Notes: generated from the letters alone by a model not told the origin. A stretch of DNA of 64,000 nt from Methylobacillus methanolivorans (GCF_044751345.1 NZ_JBIWXY010000002.1:248001-312000); one strand, 5' to 3'. Counted from the stretch's first letter, positions 1 through 8,263 are shown. Made by a program: numbers and translations.

Positions 1-813
1 GACTGCTTCCAGCATTTCAATCGAAACAATATGGTCGTATTGCCCATCAAGATCACGATAATCCTGCAAGCGGAGGGTGACTAGGGCGTCCAGGCCTTGT
101 CTGTGTATGCGTTGCTCTGCAAATGCCAGTTGTGCAGGCGAGAGGGTAATCCCATCCACCTTGAAACCACGCTGAGCCGCATATTCCGCGAAGCCGCCCC
201 AACCACAGCCAATTTCAAGGATATGCTGGCCTGGCTGCGCATCCAGTTCATCCAGAATGCGCTGGTATTTGGCATGCTGTGCTTGTTCCAGGGATTGTTC
301 CCGCTGCTTGCCAAACCAGGCCGCGGAATAAGTCATACTGGGATCTAGCCAGTGCTGGTAAAAATCATTACCCAGGTCGTAATGCGCGTGAATATTACGT
401 TTACTTCCCGAGCGACTGTTGGCGTGCAGCCAGAGATGTGACAACCGACGCACCAGCAAGGCCCACCATTTGCCATGAATGGCTTGTTCCAGCACTTGCT
501 GGTTGTGGATAGCCAGGCGGAACAATGCCAGTAGATCCGGGCTGCTTACCCAGCCTCGGCGCACGCTTTCGGCAAAGCCAATATCGCCCTGCACCAGAAT
601 CAGGTGGCTTGCCTGCCAATCATGGATATGTAGTTGTGCATTGACGTCGCTGGATGTTTTACCAAAGCTGCGGACCAAGCCTTCCGGTGTGGTGACATCC
701 AGCATGCCATGTTCCAGCTTATCCAGCATGCTGAAAAATATCTGTCCCGGCAATGGAAGTTTGGTGGCAGGTTGTAGGGACAGGGCGCGATTAGACTTGC
801 TTTTCATTGCCAT
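1..813 (-). CDS. cfa: Cyclopropane-fatty-acyl-phospholipid synthase, partial (3' end beyond window)
   Basis: The 271 codons present read cleanly from ATG at 813 to the window edge. They encode the N-terminal and most of the catalytic part of a COG2230 SAM-dependent cyclopropane fatty acid synthase, which acts on unsaturated acyl chains of membrane phospholipids. Visible motifs are YDLGNDFY (145-152), typical of the family, the SAM-binding EIGCGWGG (200-207), GITLSPAQ (221-228) and SIEMLEA (264-270), which holds the Glu equivalent to the bicarbonate-binding residue. The sequence stops just after it. The start overlaps the end of the DUF1365 gene by 23 bases, so translation is probably coupled. 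AAAGGA precedes both ATG 813 and the in-frame ATG 807, so either may be used. It is the fourth gene of the leftward lipid operon and distinct from the CFA-like gene at 4142. Confidence 0.9.
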   Translation of the reverse strand, partial: MAMKSKSNRALSLQPATKLPLPGQIFFSMLDKLEHGMLDVTTPEGLVRSFGKTSSDVNAQLHIHDWQASHLILVQGDIGFAESVRRGWVSSPDLLALFRLAIHNQQVLEQAIHGKWWALLVRRLSHLWLHANSRSGSKRNIHAHYDLGNDFYQHWLDPSMTYSAAWFGKQREQSLEQAQHAKYQRILDELDAQPGQHILEIGCGWGGFAEYAAQRGFKVDGITLSPAQLAFAEQRIHRQGLDALVTLRLQDYRDLDGQYDHIVSIEMLEAV

Positions 814-1609
814 GTTTCCTTTGGTTATAGGTCAGTGATTGTTCAGGCGCTGTTGGTTTGGAGTGGAAGGGTGTTTTCTTCAGCCACAGGCGCAATGCCT
901 GCCAATGAATACGGAATACCACACCCAGCGTCATGAGTGGCATTTGGCAAAAAGCCGAGAACATTGCGCCTGTGGTGGCCGGGCCAACATGGCAATTAAT
1001 CGAGGTGGCAATTAACGGGGTGTGCGAGGACTCATGGTCAAAGTAATTGATTGCCATGTGGTGGCGGTGGCCTGATGCGGAATACTTGAATTGATAGTAT
1101 CCGCTTACATTGCAGAATGGCGAGACATGAAAGGCCTTGCGGCATTCGAGTACAGTATCAGCCACAATTGGGCCGTTATCTTCTGCGACGAGTAAGTACT
1201 GATGATGCTCACCAAATGTGTTATTGACTTCTGCCAGGATGGCACGCAGGGTGCCGTCTTCATTATGCAGATACCAGAAACTCACCGGATTGAAGACGTA
1301 ACCCAGTACCCTAGGCATGGCTTGTAACCAGATTTCGCCAGCAGGCATCACTATCCCCGCGCTTTCAAGCTGGCGTTCAAGCCAACCTAGCAGGTCTCCT
1401 TGGCAGTCGCCATGGTCACGCTCGTGGAAACTTAACAGGCGCCAGCGATTGACGGCAAATATCCAGCTTTGTCGTGCGCGCAAATTGGACAGTTGACGCA
1501 ATGGAATGCGTAAGCAGAACACCGGATAAACAAAATGGTTGGGCAAGGGACGTGTGCGTGTGTGCATCACCTTGCCTAATCCCAGCTCCATGTCGGCTAT
1601 CTCAGTCAT
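791..1609 (-). CDS. DUF1365 family protein
   Basis: A 272-residue protein of the DUF1365 family, at the usual family length. The family core is visible around residues 105-140 (VFNPVSFWYLHNEDG, then a stretch with NNTFGEHHQY) and in the FHVSPFCNVSGYY block near residue 160. No biochemical function is established to my knowledge. Family members are recurrently found beside an FAD amine oxidase and a CFA-type methyltransferase, as here, which points to modification of unsaturated membrane fatty acids. The gene overlaps the upstream amine oxidase by 8 bases and the downstream cfa by 23 bases, so the three are likely co-translated. No signal peptide is apparent. Confidence 0.85.
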   Translation of the reverse strand: MTEIADMELGLGKVMHTRTRPLPNHFVYPVFCLRIPLRQLSNLRARQSWIFAVNRWRLLSFHERDHGDCQGDLLGWLERQLESAGIVMPAGEIWLQAMPRVLGYVFNPVSFWYLHNEDGTLRAILAEVNNTFGEHHQYLLVAEDNGPIVADTVLECRKAFHVSPFCNVSGYYQFKYSASGHRHHMAINYFDHESSHTPLIATSINCHVGPATTGAMFSAFCQMPLMTLGVVFRIHWQALRLWLKKTPFHSKPTAPEQSLTYNQRKHGNEKQV

Positions 1610-2879
1610 AAACCGCTTTCCATGGTGCTTCTACACCCAGTGCCCGTGCTACGCGTAGTGCTGATTTCAGGCCATCCTCATGAAAACCATAACCACTCCA
1701 GGCACCACAGAACCAGGCGCGGTTGCGGCCTTGTATATCTGGCAGCTTTTTCTGGGCGGCGATGGCAGTGGCATCCATCAGCGGATGCGCATATTCGAAT
1801 TGCGCCAGTACTTTGTCTTGGCGGATATCGGTATGCGGGTTTAGTGTGACAATCACGGGCTGGTGCCAGGGCAAGGGCTGTAAATGATTGAGCAGGTAGC
1901 TCACCGTGACAGGGTATTGCGGCCTGCTACGGATGGGCATGTTGTAGTTCCAGGCGGCCCAGGCTTTTTGATTGGTAGGAAGCAAGGCTGCATCCGTATG
2001 TAATACCGCTAGGTTGGGCTGGGTATGGAATGCGCTCAATATCCGGCGCTCATCTGCGTCACAATCCAGCAGGCTTAGGCTGGTGGGAGCATGGCATGCC
2101 AGGATGACATGGTCAAAGTACTCCACCCCGTGCTTACTATGGATGGCGACATGATCTGCACTACGCTGGATAGCCGTGATCGGGCAGTCAAGCCGGGCAT
2201 CCGGAATGCTGCTGAGCATCTTTTTTACATATTCCCGTGAGCCGTGCATGACGGTTTTCCAGACAGGGCGTTCATTGATTTGCAACAAGCGATGGTTAAG
2301 GCAAAAGCGCAAAAAGGTTGCTGCGGGAAACTCCAGCATGGATGCGGTGGAGCATGACCATATCGCCGCTGCCATGGGGAGAAGATACCACTCCCGCATG
2401 GTGTTGCCATACCCATGTTGATCAAGCAGATTGCCCAGCGTGTAGTGCTCATCAGGTATGGTGTCGAGGTAATGCTGGGCTTGGCGGTTGAAGCGCAGGA
2501 TATCCATGAGCATCCACCAGAATTGTGGTCGCAGTAGGTTGCGGCGTTGGCAGAATACGCTATCCAGATTGGTGCCTGCCCATTCCAGCCCTGCAGCCTC
2601 AACCGCAACAGAGAAGGTCATCTGGCTTTCATGGGTGCGCACGCCTAGGTGCTGAAACAAGGCGACCAAATTGGGATAAGTCAGGTCATTGTGCACTAGG
2701 AAACCGGTGTCTACTGGCGCGGTGATGCCATCCAGCGTGACATCTACCGTATTGCTATGGCCGCCGAAGTAGTGATTGGCTTCAAACAAGGTGACATCGT
2801 GTTTTTTTGCCAATAGCCAAGCGGCAGCTAGCCCAGAAATACCTGAGCCGACAACGGCCATGCGATGCCTTGGTGCCAT
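1602..2879 (-). CDS. FAD/NAD(P)-dependent amine-oxidase-like flavoprotein
   Basis: This is a flavin oxidoreductase of the COG2907 type (amine oxidase/desaturase-like), 425 residues from the preferred start. The dinucleotide-binding GxGxxG lies at 11-16 (GSGISG), followed by the acidic end of the fold (FEANHYFGGHSNT, about 32-44), and the C-terminal FAD motif is in the block around WFCGAWSGYGFHEDG. The frame stays open to 2924, but GGGGGAGG sits just before ATGATG at 2882/2879, and that ATG overlaps the TGA of the upstream gene, so I take 2879. Substrate is not known. With DUF1365 and CFA synthase alongside, a role in oxidising or desaturating methylated or cyclopropanated acyl chains is plausible inference. 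A monoamine substrate is unlikely in this context. Confidence 0.85.
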   Translation of the reverse strand: MAPRHRMAVVGSGISGLAAAWLLAKKHDVTLFEANHYFGGHSNTVDVTLDGITAPVDTGFLVHNDLTYPNLVALFQHLGVRTHESQMTFSVAVEAAGLEWAGTNLDSVFCQRRNLLRPQFWWMLMDILRFNRQAQHYLDTIPDEHYTLGNLLDQHGYGNTMREWYLLPMAAAIWSCSTASMLEFPAATFLRFCLNHRLLQINERPVWKTVMHGSREYVKKMLSSIPDARLDCPITAIQRSADHVAIHSKHGVEYFDHVILACHAPTSLSLLDCDADERRILSAFHTQPNLAVLHTDAALLPTNQKAWAAWNYNMPIRSRPQYPVTVSYLLNHLQPLPWHQPVIVTLNPHTDIRQDKVLAQFEYAHPLMDATAIAAQKKLPDIQGRNRAWFCGAWSGYGFHEDGLKSALRVARALGVEAPWKAVYD

Positions 2880-3376
2880 CATGCCTCCCCCAATAATTGC
2901 TTGCGCAGTCGTGGGCTGTGGCATTGCTGGTGGAACCAGATATCCGCAAAAGCTCGTGGAAATTCGCTGCTGACCAGGCTGCCTAACAGTTGTTCGTCGT
3001 TATAAAAGCATACCTCCTGCCGTTCTGGCAGAAACAATATCCACAGCAGGTCGCCGCGTCCTGCATCCGGGATGATGGTACGTAATTGATCTATCCACTG
3101 CGCAATGGCTGTATCTGCGGCTGAATCAAGGCGCAACATCTCTCTTTGGCTGGCGTCAATGATGTAGTCGGCACTTACATTGCGCAGATACTCGAATTGC
3201 AGGGCAAAGGCAGTATTGCTTGGCTGACTTTCATGTAGCTTAAGAGGACCTGCCGTCCACAGTGTGGCGCGATAAATGGAGAATACACTCCAGGTCAGGA
3301 TGCCGGATCCTTGCTGCTGCCAATCGGGGCTGTCATTACCCGTCTGGCTGGTGAGGAAGTCCTTGATTGCTTGCAT
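2879..3376 (-). CDS. Chalcone isomerase-like domain protein
   Basis: A 165-residue protein resembling the bacterial chalcone-isomerase-like (Chalcone_3) family, which binds fatty-acid-like ligands in plant homologues rather than chalcone. Supporting blocks are the SVFSIYRATLW start of the fold, FALQFEYLRNVSADYI, the helix ending in WIDQLRTIIPD, and the closing FPRAFADIWF. The frame is open from GTG 3415, but ATG 3376 has a CAGGG Shine-Dalgarno and gives the better start. I see no convincing signal peptide from this start. It is the first gene of the leftward operon, divergent from the TetR gene, and its stop overlaps the next start. A lipid-binding helper for the methyltransferase and flavoenzyme is my inference. 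The family call rests on motif memory, so it is moderately sure. Confidence 0.65.
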   Translation of the reverse strand: MQAIKDFLTSQTGNDSPDWQQQGSGILTWSVFSIYRATLWTAGPLKLHESQPSNTAFALQFEYLRNVSADYIIDASQREMLRLDSAADTAIAQWIDQLRTIIPDAGRGDLLWILFLPERQEVCFYNDEQLLGSLVSSEFPRAFADIWFHQQCHSPRLRKQLLGEA

Positions 3377-3430
3377 GCGTAGCCCTGATATACCAATTGA
3401 TAGTAAATATAACACAAAAGTTTAAAATGG

Positions 3431-3444
3431 AAACTAATCAGTTT
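3431..3444. promoter_or_regulatory. Palindromic operator candidate for the TetR regulator
   Basis: The 14-bp sequence AAACTAATCAGTTT has 5-bp inverted arms AAACT/AGTTT. It lies in the 117-bp divergent spacer between the chalcone-isomerase-like gene and tetR, just before and overlapping the -35 hexamer of the rightward promoter. The position suits autorepression and joint control of both arms of the lipid divergon. Assignment to the neighbouring TetR is inference. Confidence 0.5.
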
Positions 3445-3469
3445 ACAAAATGACTTGTTGGTTTATAAT
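3442..3469 (+). promoter_or_regulatory. Promoter of the TetR / CFA-like operon
   Basis: TTTACA (3442-3447) and a consensus TATAAT (3464-3469) are separated by 16 bases, 24 bases before the tetR ATG. The -35 hexamer overlaps the right arm of the palindrome at 3431-3444. Confidence 0.6.
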
Positions 3470-3493
3470 GGGTCAAAATAGCAGGAACCCAGT

Positions 3494-4108
3494 ATGAGCC
3501 AAAGTGTGAAACCGAGTTTGAAAGAGCGGCAGTTTGCCTTGCGAGAGAGCGCTATCTTGGATGCAGTGGATAGCTTCCTTGCACGCAAGGGATTCGATCT
3601 GATGACGATGGACGAGATTGCGCAGGAGGTGGGCATATCCAAGGCCAGCCTTTACAAGCATTTCGATTCCAAGGAGTTGTTGGCCGCTGCCACCATGACG
3701 CGCTTGGTTGAGCGCACCTTGCAGGTGATCGCGCAGCAAGCTCAAGAGGACAAGCCGCTTGATAACTTGAAAGCGCTGGTGGCGTGGAGCGTGCGTGAGC
3801 ATTTGGCTGGCCGTATGCCCACCTTGCCTTCAACGCGTTCCAGCATTCATGAGTTCATGACACGCCATGATCCATACGTGCGTAAGCTGGAAGCTCTGAC
3901 CGAGATATTGGGTGGCTGGATTATCGCGGCCCAGGCATTGGGCCAGATCAATCCATCGTTGCCGGGGGAAGTGGTGTTGTACACCATTTATGCGCGGCCT
4001 TGTGACCCGGTGATCGATTTCCTCAAGATGGGTGGCGCTTTCACGGACGATGAGATCGTGGAGGCCATCGTGACGACTTGTTTTGGCGGATTGCAGTCAC
4101 GCGCTTAG
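3494..4108 (+). CDS. TetR/AcrR family regulator of the lipid divergon
   Basis: A 204-residue TetR-type repressor. The N-terminal helix-turn-helix spans roughly residues 20-65, with TMDEIAQEVGISKASLYKHF as the recognition unit. The remainder is a ligand-binding and dimerisation domain that I cannot assign to a known effector. It is the first gene of the rightward operon and divergent from the leftward lipid genes, which is the classical position of an autoregulator controlling both arms. In other bacteria related CFA/DUF1365/amine-oxidase clusters are under an extracytoplasmic sigma factor and ChrR. No such pair is present here, so TetR appears to replace it. A lipid or acyl-CoA ligand is possible but unsupported. 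Confidence 0.9.
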   Translation: MSQSVKPSLKERQFALRESAILDAVDSFLARKGFDLMTMDEIAQEVGISKASLYKHFDSKELLAAATMTRLVERTLQVIAQQAQEDKPLDNLKALVAWSVREHLAGRMPTLPSTRSSIHEFMTRHDPYVRKLEALTEILGGWIIAAQALGQINPSLPGEVVLYTIYARPCDPVIDFLKMGGAFTDDEIVEAIVTTCFGGLQSRA

Positions 4109-4141
4109 CTGGCTTGTATCCTTTCACTGAGGAGCAACATC

Positions 4142-5182
4142 ATGCAGTTAATCAAGTACGCCATTGAGCTTTCTGAGCAAGGCCATATGCCGGACAGCCT
4201 TATCCGGGCTGGCATCCGGCATTTGCTCAAGGCCAGGTTGCAGGAGGTCAGTTCGCATGATGTCGCTGCGAGTGCTGAGCTGCAAGATGACTTTTTGCAA
4301 CAGATGCGTCAATCACCGGTTGCTCTGGTGCCTGAGCTTGCCAACGAACAACACTATGAGCTTCCTAGTGACTTTTTCCGCATGAGTCTGGGGCAGCAAC
4401 TGAAATACAGTTGCTGTTACTGGCCAGAAGGTATGGATAGCTTAAATGGTGCTGAGGAGGCGGCGTTGTCTGCTACTGTTGCCCATGCCGGGATTGCCGA
4501 TGGGCAGGACATCCTTGAGTTGGGATGTGGCTGGGGCTCGTTGACGCTCTATATGGCTCATCGTTATCCAGGCAGTCGCATCACCGCAGTCTCTAACTCC
4601 CATTCCCAACGTGATTTCATCCAGAGTACGGCGCGGCAGCGTGGCTTGAGCAATGTCACTGTCATCACTGCCGACATGAATGCTTTCATAGCAGAGCAGC
4701 AGTATGACCGTATTGTGTCGGTGGAGATGTTCGAGCATATGCGCAATTACCAGGTGCTGTTCGAGCGCCTTGCTGGTTGGCTCAAACCGCATGGGCGGTT
4801 CTTCATGCATATCTTCGTGCACCGCCTCACTCCTTATGCCTTTGTGGCGCAGGGCAATGACGACTGGATGAGCGAGCTGTTTTTCTCCGGGGGTATGATG
4901 CCTAGCGATGCCCTGCCATTGCACTTCCAGCAGCACCTCAGGCTGTTGCGCCAATGGCGCTGGAGTGGTGATCATTACGAGAAGACAGCGAATGCATGGC
5001 TGGAAAAGATGGATGCCAATAGCGCGCCCATCATGCAAGTGTTCCGCGATACTTATGGCGCAGATGCGCAACGCTGGTTCAATCGTTGGCGGATTTTCTA
5101 CATGTCTTGCGCAGAGTTGTTTGGTTACAACGATGGGCAGGAGTGGTGGGTGAGCCATTACCTGTTCGAGCGCCAGGGTTGA
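4142..5182 (+). CDS. CFA synthase-like SAM-dependent methyltransferase
   Basis: A 346-residue methyltransferase of the cyclopropane synthase clan but diverged from the cfa gene at the left edge. HYELPSDFF (71-79) replaces the canonical YDLGNDFY block. The SAM site LELGCGWGS is at 125-133, and VEMFEHM (194-200) holds the Glu of the bicarbonate site. It lacks much of the N-terminal region of CFA synthases. The family includes enzymes annotated as SAM-dependent methyltransferases next to DUF2878 and DUF1295. A reaction on unsaturated phospholipid acyl chains that adds a methyl or methylene group is the likely role. It starts 34 bases after tetR with a GAGGAGC ribosome site and is followed after one base by the DUF2878 gene. 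Confidence 0.85.
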   Translation: MQLIKYAIELSEQGHMPDSLIRAGIRHLLKARLQEVSSHDVAASAELQDDFLQQMRQSPVALVPELANEQHYELPSDFFRMSLGQQLKYSCCYWPEGMDSLNGAEEAALSATVAHAGIADGQDILELGCGWGSLTLYMAHRYPGSRITAVSNSHSQRDFIQSTARQRGLSNVTVITADMNAFIAEQQYDRIVSVEMFEHMRNYQVLFERLAGWLKPHGRFFMHIFVHRLTPYAFVAQGNDDWMSELFFSGGMMPSDALPLHFQQHLRLLRQWRWSGDHYEKTANAWLEKMDANSAPIMQVFRDTYGADAQRWFNRWRIFYMSCAELFGYNDGQEWWVSHYLFERQG

Positions 5183-5183
5183 G

Positions 5184-5726
5184 ATGGCATCTCGCCAACT
5201 TATCCTGAATTTCGTGTTTTTCCAGCTAGGCTGGCTGGTTTGTGTCTATGGTGCGGCGCATCACATGCCATGGCTTGGGCTGCTAGTCACTACGCCCGTG
5301 ATAGCTTGGCATCTTTACCAGGCGTCTGCCTGGCGGCAGGAATTGAAATTGCTCATCCTGTTCCCCCTGGTGGGCATATTGCTTGATCAATTGCTGCTGT
5401 CGCTGCATTTACTCTCTTTCCCTGCTAGCGCCTGGCCTGCCGAGTGGTTGCCACCATGGATGTGGTGCCTGTGGGTGTTGTTCACGACGACATTGAATGT
5501 CAGCCTGCGCTGGCTCAAGGCGCATTACTGGCTCTCGGTTATCTTGGGTGCCTTGGGTTCAGTGCTGGCCTATCAAGCTGGTGAGAAACTGGGGGCTATC
5601 CATTTACACCAGGATTGGAGCCTGATCGGGATTGCGATTAACTGGAGCCTGGCCATGCCCGCCGCAGTGTATCTTGCCCGTCGATATGATGGTTTCCATG
5701 ACAAGGAGATAGCGCGTGCTGCTTGA
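5184..5726 (+). CDS. DUF2878 family inner-membrane protein
   Basis: A 180-residue hydrophobic protein with about five or six membrane-spanning segments, matching the DUF2878 family in length and in its companions (CFA-like methyltransferase before, DUF1295 after). Tryptophan is abundant, and a conserved-looking LPPWMWCLWVLFTT segment lies in the middle. Function is unknown. Because it is always packed among lipid-modifying genes, a transport or scaffold role in membrane-lipid processing is inference only. The start is the only ATG compatible with the 1-base spacing from the previous stop. Its last 11 bases contain the GTG start of the next gene. Confidence 0.75.
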   Translation: MASRQLILNFVFFQLGWLVCVYGAAHHMPWLGLLVTTPVIAWHLYQASAWRQELKLLILFPLVGILLDQLLLSLHLLSFPASAWPAEWLPPWMWCLWVLFTTTLNVSLRWLKAHYWLSVILGALGSVLAYQAGEKLGAIHLHQDWSLIGIAINWSLAMPAAVYLARRYDGFHDKEIARAA

Positions 5727-6501
5727 TTCTGCATTCTGGCAGCCCTGGTGGCAGGCGCTATGTCCACTGGCCATTTTTGGTTTGCTCGGCTGGATGTATA
5801 GCCTTTACCAACGCAATGTGCACATCATCGATAGCATGTGGAGTATCTATTTCCTCATCACGGCACTCTGGGTGGCACAAGGCCAGATATTGAGCGAGCG
5901 TAGTGTGCTGTTACTCATCGTGGTTGTGTTGTGGGCGACTAGGCTGGCCGCTTACCTGACCATTCGTAATTGGGGCAAACCCGAGGATTATCGCTATCAG
6001 CAGATCCGCGCCAATAATTCGCCCCATTTCTGGCTGAAAAGCCTCTATATCGTGTTTGGCCTGCAACTGCTGCTGGCATGGGTGATTGCCTTACCTTTGG
6101 TGGCTGCTGTGCAAAGCGATGCACCTCTGCATTGGCTGGATATGACTGGATTGCTGTTGAGCATCATCGGGATCGTTTATGAAGGCGTTGCCGATTGGCA
6201 GCTGTATCGCTTCAAGCGCAACCCGCTTAATCGCGGCAAGGTACTTGATCGTGGCTTGTGGGCTTGGTGCAGGCACCCTAATTATTTTGGCGAAGCCATC
6301 ACCTGGTGGGGATTCTACTTGGTGGCTTGTGCGGCCGGTGGGTGGTGGACGTTATTCAGTCCGCTCTTGATGACTTTTCTCTTGCTCAGGGTCAGCGGCG
6401 TTAAATTGCTGGAGCAGACCATCCATGAGCGCAGGCCGCAATACCGCGATTACATCGCCCGCACCAGTGCTTTCATCCCCTGGCCGCCCAAGGCGAGGTG
6501 A
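5716..6501 (+). CDS. DUF1295 family membrane reductase-like protein
   Basis: A 261-residue integral membrane protein of the DUF1295 family, related to steroid 5-alpha-reductase and isoprenylcysteine methyltransferase folds. Its diagnostic C-terminal block CRHPNYFGEA lies near residues 184-193 and is expected to bind NADPH or a similar cofactor. Several transmembrane helices precede it. The start is GTG, chosen because AAGGAG (5703-5708) lies 7 bases ahead and the frame overlaps the DUF2878 stop by 11 bases. In this operon the most natural role is reduction of an unsaturated or modified acyl chain, complementing the methyltransferase. This is inference from family and neighbours. Confidence 0.85.
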   Translation: MLLDSAFWQPWWQALCPLAIFGLLGWMYSLYQRNVHIIDSMWSIYFLITALWVAQGQILSERSVLLLIVVVLWATRLAAYLTIRNWGKPEDYRYQQIRANNSPHFWLKSLYIVFGLQLLLAWVIALPLVAAVQSDAPLHWLDMTGLLLSIIGIVYEGVADWQLYRFKRNPLNRGKVLDRGLWAWCRHPNYFGEAITWWGFYLVACAAGGWWTLFSPLLMTFLLLRVSGVKLLEQTIHERRPQYRDYIARTSAFIPWPPKAR

Positions 6502-6537
6502 TGCTGCGTTCATCCATTGCCGAGTAAGGAGTTCATC

Positions 6538-7080
6538 ATGTCATGTAAACACTGGTTGGCTGCCTTAATGAGTATGTTTGGCTTATCTGCCTGTGCGACG
6601 CAGACGCCATTGCCTTTGGCTTCGCATGTCGATATCGAGCGTTTCATGGGGCGTTGGTATGTGATTGCCCATATCCCGACTTGGATAGAGAAACAATCCT
6701 ATAACGCTGTTGAGTCGTATGCGCTCAAGCCGGATGGGTCGATTGCCACGACATTTACCTTCAACGAAGGTGGTATCCATGGCCCGATGAAGGTATACCA
6801 CCCGACTGGCTTTGTGATTGAAGGGAGCGGCAATGCCTTATGGGGCATGCAGTTTGTCTGGCCGATTAAGGCGCAATACAAGATCAGCCATGTGGCCGAT
6901 GATTATTCAAACACCATCGTGACGCGCGATAAGCTCGATTATGTCTGGATCATGGCGCGTACTCCCAGCATCAGTGAGCAGGATTACCAACAGCTACGTG
7001 GCTTAGTCGAGAGCTATGGTTATGACATGAGCAAGCTCAGGCGCGTACCCCAGATGGAGCGTCCGCGCGAAACGCCCTGA
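6538..7080 (+). CDS. blc: Outer-membrane lipocalin lipoprotein (Blc-like)
   Basis: A 180-residue bacterial lipocalin. ATG 6538 is preferred over 6517 because AAGGAG (6526-6531) precedes it and because it opens a lipoprotein signal with lipobox LSAC (Cys19). The lipocalin signature FMGRWYVIAHIP follows shortly after, and the C-terminal D-Y-VWIMARTP strand and the closing helix are intact. Blc proteins bind fatty acids or lysophospholipids in the periplasm. As last gene of the TetR-led operon it probably carries or scavenges lipid products of the upstream enzymes. Residue 20 after the Cys is Ala, so Lol sorting to the outer membrane is expected. Confidence 0.92.
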   Translation: MSCKHWLAALMSMFGLSACATQTPLPLASHVDIERFMGRWYVIAHIPTWIEKQSYNAVESYALKPDGSIATTFTFNEGGIHGPMKVYHPTGFVIEGSGNALWGMQFVWPIKAQYKISHVADDYSNTIVTRDKLDYVWIMARTPSISEQDYQQLRGLVESYGYDMSKLRRVPQMERPRETP

Positions 7081-7101
7081 GTCGCAGCAATTCCAGCCCG
7101 C

Positions 7102-7791
7102 TTAATTGCCCCAGTGAATCTCTGCTAGCCCCAATGTACGCAGGGCAGCGTTTACTTTTGAATATGGCTGGCTACCGAAAAAGCCGCGATGGGCGGATAG
7201 TGGGGAAGGATGTACCGAGCTGATCACGGGATGGTGCGCTGCGATCAATGTACGGAACTGTTGTGCGTGACTACCCCAGAGAATGAATACCAACGGCGTA
7301 TCGCGTTGGCCCAGGTAAGTGATCAATGCGTGAGTGAATGCCTGCCATAACTTGCTGTGTGCACCAGCCTCTCCGCCCCGCGTCGTCAATGAGGCATTAA
7401 GCAATAAAATGCCCTGCTCTGCCCATGGCATCAGGTTGCCACTTTCCAGTGTTTGTCCAAGGTCAGACTGCATCTCCTTCAGCATATTACGCAATGATGG
7501 TGGTGGCCTCACACCGTCTGGTACCGAGAATGACAAGCCATGCGCTTGCTGTATACCGTGATCTTCACCATGGTATGGGTCCTGCCCTAGCAAGACTACA
7601 CGTACCGTGGATGGAGAAACTTGCCGCAAGGCTTCGAACCATAAGCCACGTCTAGGGCGTATATCTGCCTCCATTTCCAGGCTCGCGCTAATACTGTTGT
7701 AGAGCGGCTGTAATTCAGGAATAACAGCCGCCCATGCCGCAGGCAGCGATTCCGGGTGAGGATGGGTGATGGGATCGGGCACAACATGCAT
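7102..7791 (-). CDS. ung: Uracil-DNA glycosylase
   Basis: A 229-residue family 1 uracil-DNA glycosylase, which removes uracil from DNA in base excision repair. The catalytic water-activating motif GQDPYH is at 69-74, the uracil-specific Asn is in LLLNASLTT (about 130), and the DNA-intercalating loop HPSPLSAHRGFF lies near residue 195. Length matches the family. It is convergent with the lipocalin gene, with only 21 bases between the stops, and is a stand-alone housekeeping gene. The ribosome site ahead of ATG 7791 is weak. Confidence 0.97.
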   Translation of the reverse strand: MHVVPDPITHPHPESLPAAWAAVIPELQPLYNSISASLEMEADIRPRRGLWFEALRQVSPSTVRVVLLGQDPYHGEDHGIQQAHGLSFSVPDGVRPPPSLRNMLKEMQSDLGQTLESGNLMPWAEQGILLLNASLTTRGGEAGAHSKLWQAFTHALITYLGQRDTPLVFILWGSHAQQFRTLIAAHHPVISSVHPSPLSAHRGFFGSQPYSKVNAALRTLGLAEIHWGN

Positions 7792-7968
7792 GATGCAATC
7801 TCAATTCAGGCTGAAAGGAGCGGCCTACGGTACTAAATTCAAGGGTGCCGGGCAAGCATAAATGGCGTAATATCGTTCCAAGGTATAGCTCTTCCTCAAG
7901 AGCAAATGCCGTTGAGGCAAGCGCAAGACTTGCTGGTGATATGAGTTCAACACGATGGAGAAAGCGCG

Positions 7969-8262
7969 ATGAAAACCTTGTCTATCCTATTTCTTTCCCT
8001 GTTTGTTGCATTGCCTGCCTTGGCAAGGCCGGTGGCAGAAGACGAGTTCCAGATCATGAAGGCTTGCCATGTGAATGCCACTGCCATGAACCTGGACGGC
8101 AACGTGCGCGAACACTATTTGAACAACTGCGTGGTATCGCAAGCCTATACCAATACGTCTGCCATCCAGGCACGCAAGCAGTGCCAGATTAGTGCTACTG
8201 CAATGAACCTGGACGGAGAAACTCGGCGTAACTACCTGGCTTCCTGTCTTGCCAGCAATTGA
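7969..8262 (+). CDS. Small secreted protein with two PsiF-like repeats
   Basis: A 97-residue protein with a clear signal peptide (hydrophobic segment to about residue 19, cleavage after ALA). The mature part is two copies of a roughly 40-residue unit. Each has an N-terminal Cys, the block ATAMNLDG, a basic/Tyr helix (NVREHYLNNC and ETRRNYLASC) and a closing Cys. The pattern resembles the PsiF repeat found in phosphate-starvation-inducible periplasmic proteins, but the spacing and exact motif differ, so the family call is tentative. Four cysteines suggest two disulfides. It sits alone between ung and a LysR gene that ends 2 bases after it on the other strand. Start ATG 7969 follows a GGAGAAAG site. 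Confidence 0.75.
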   Translation: MKTLSILFLSLFVALPALARPVAEDEFQIMKACHVNATAMNLDGNVREHYLNNCVVSQAYTNTSAIQARKQCQISATAMNLDGETRRNYLASCLASN

Positions 8263-8263
8263 T

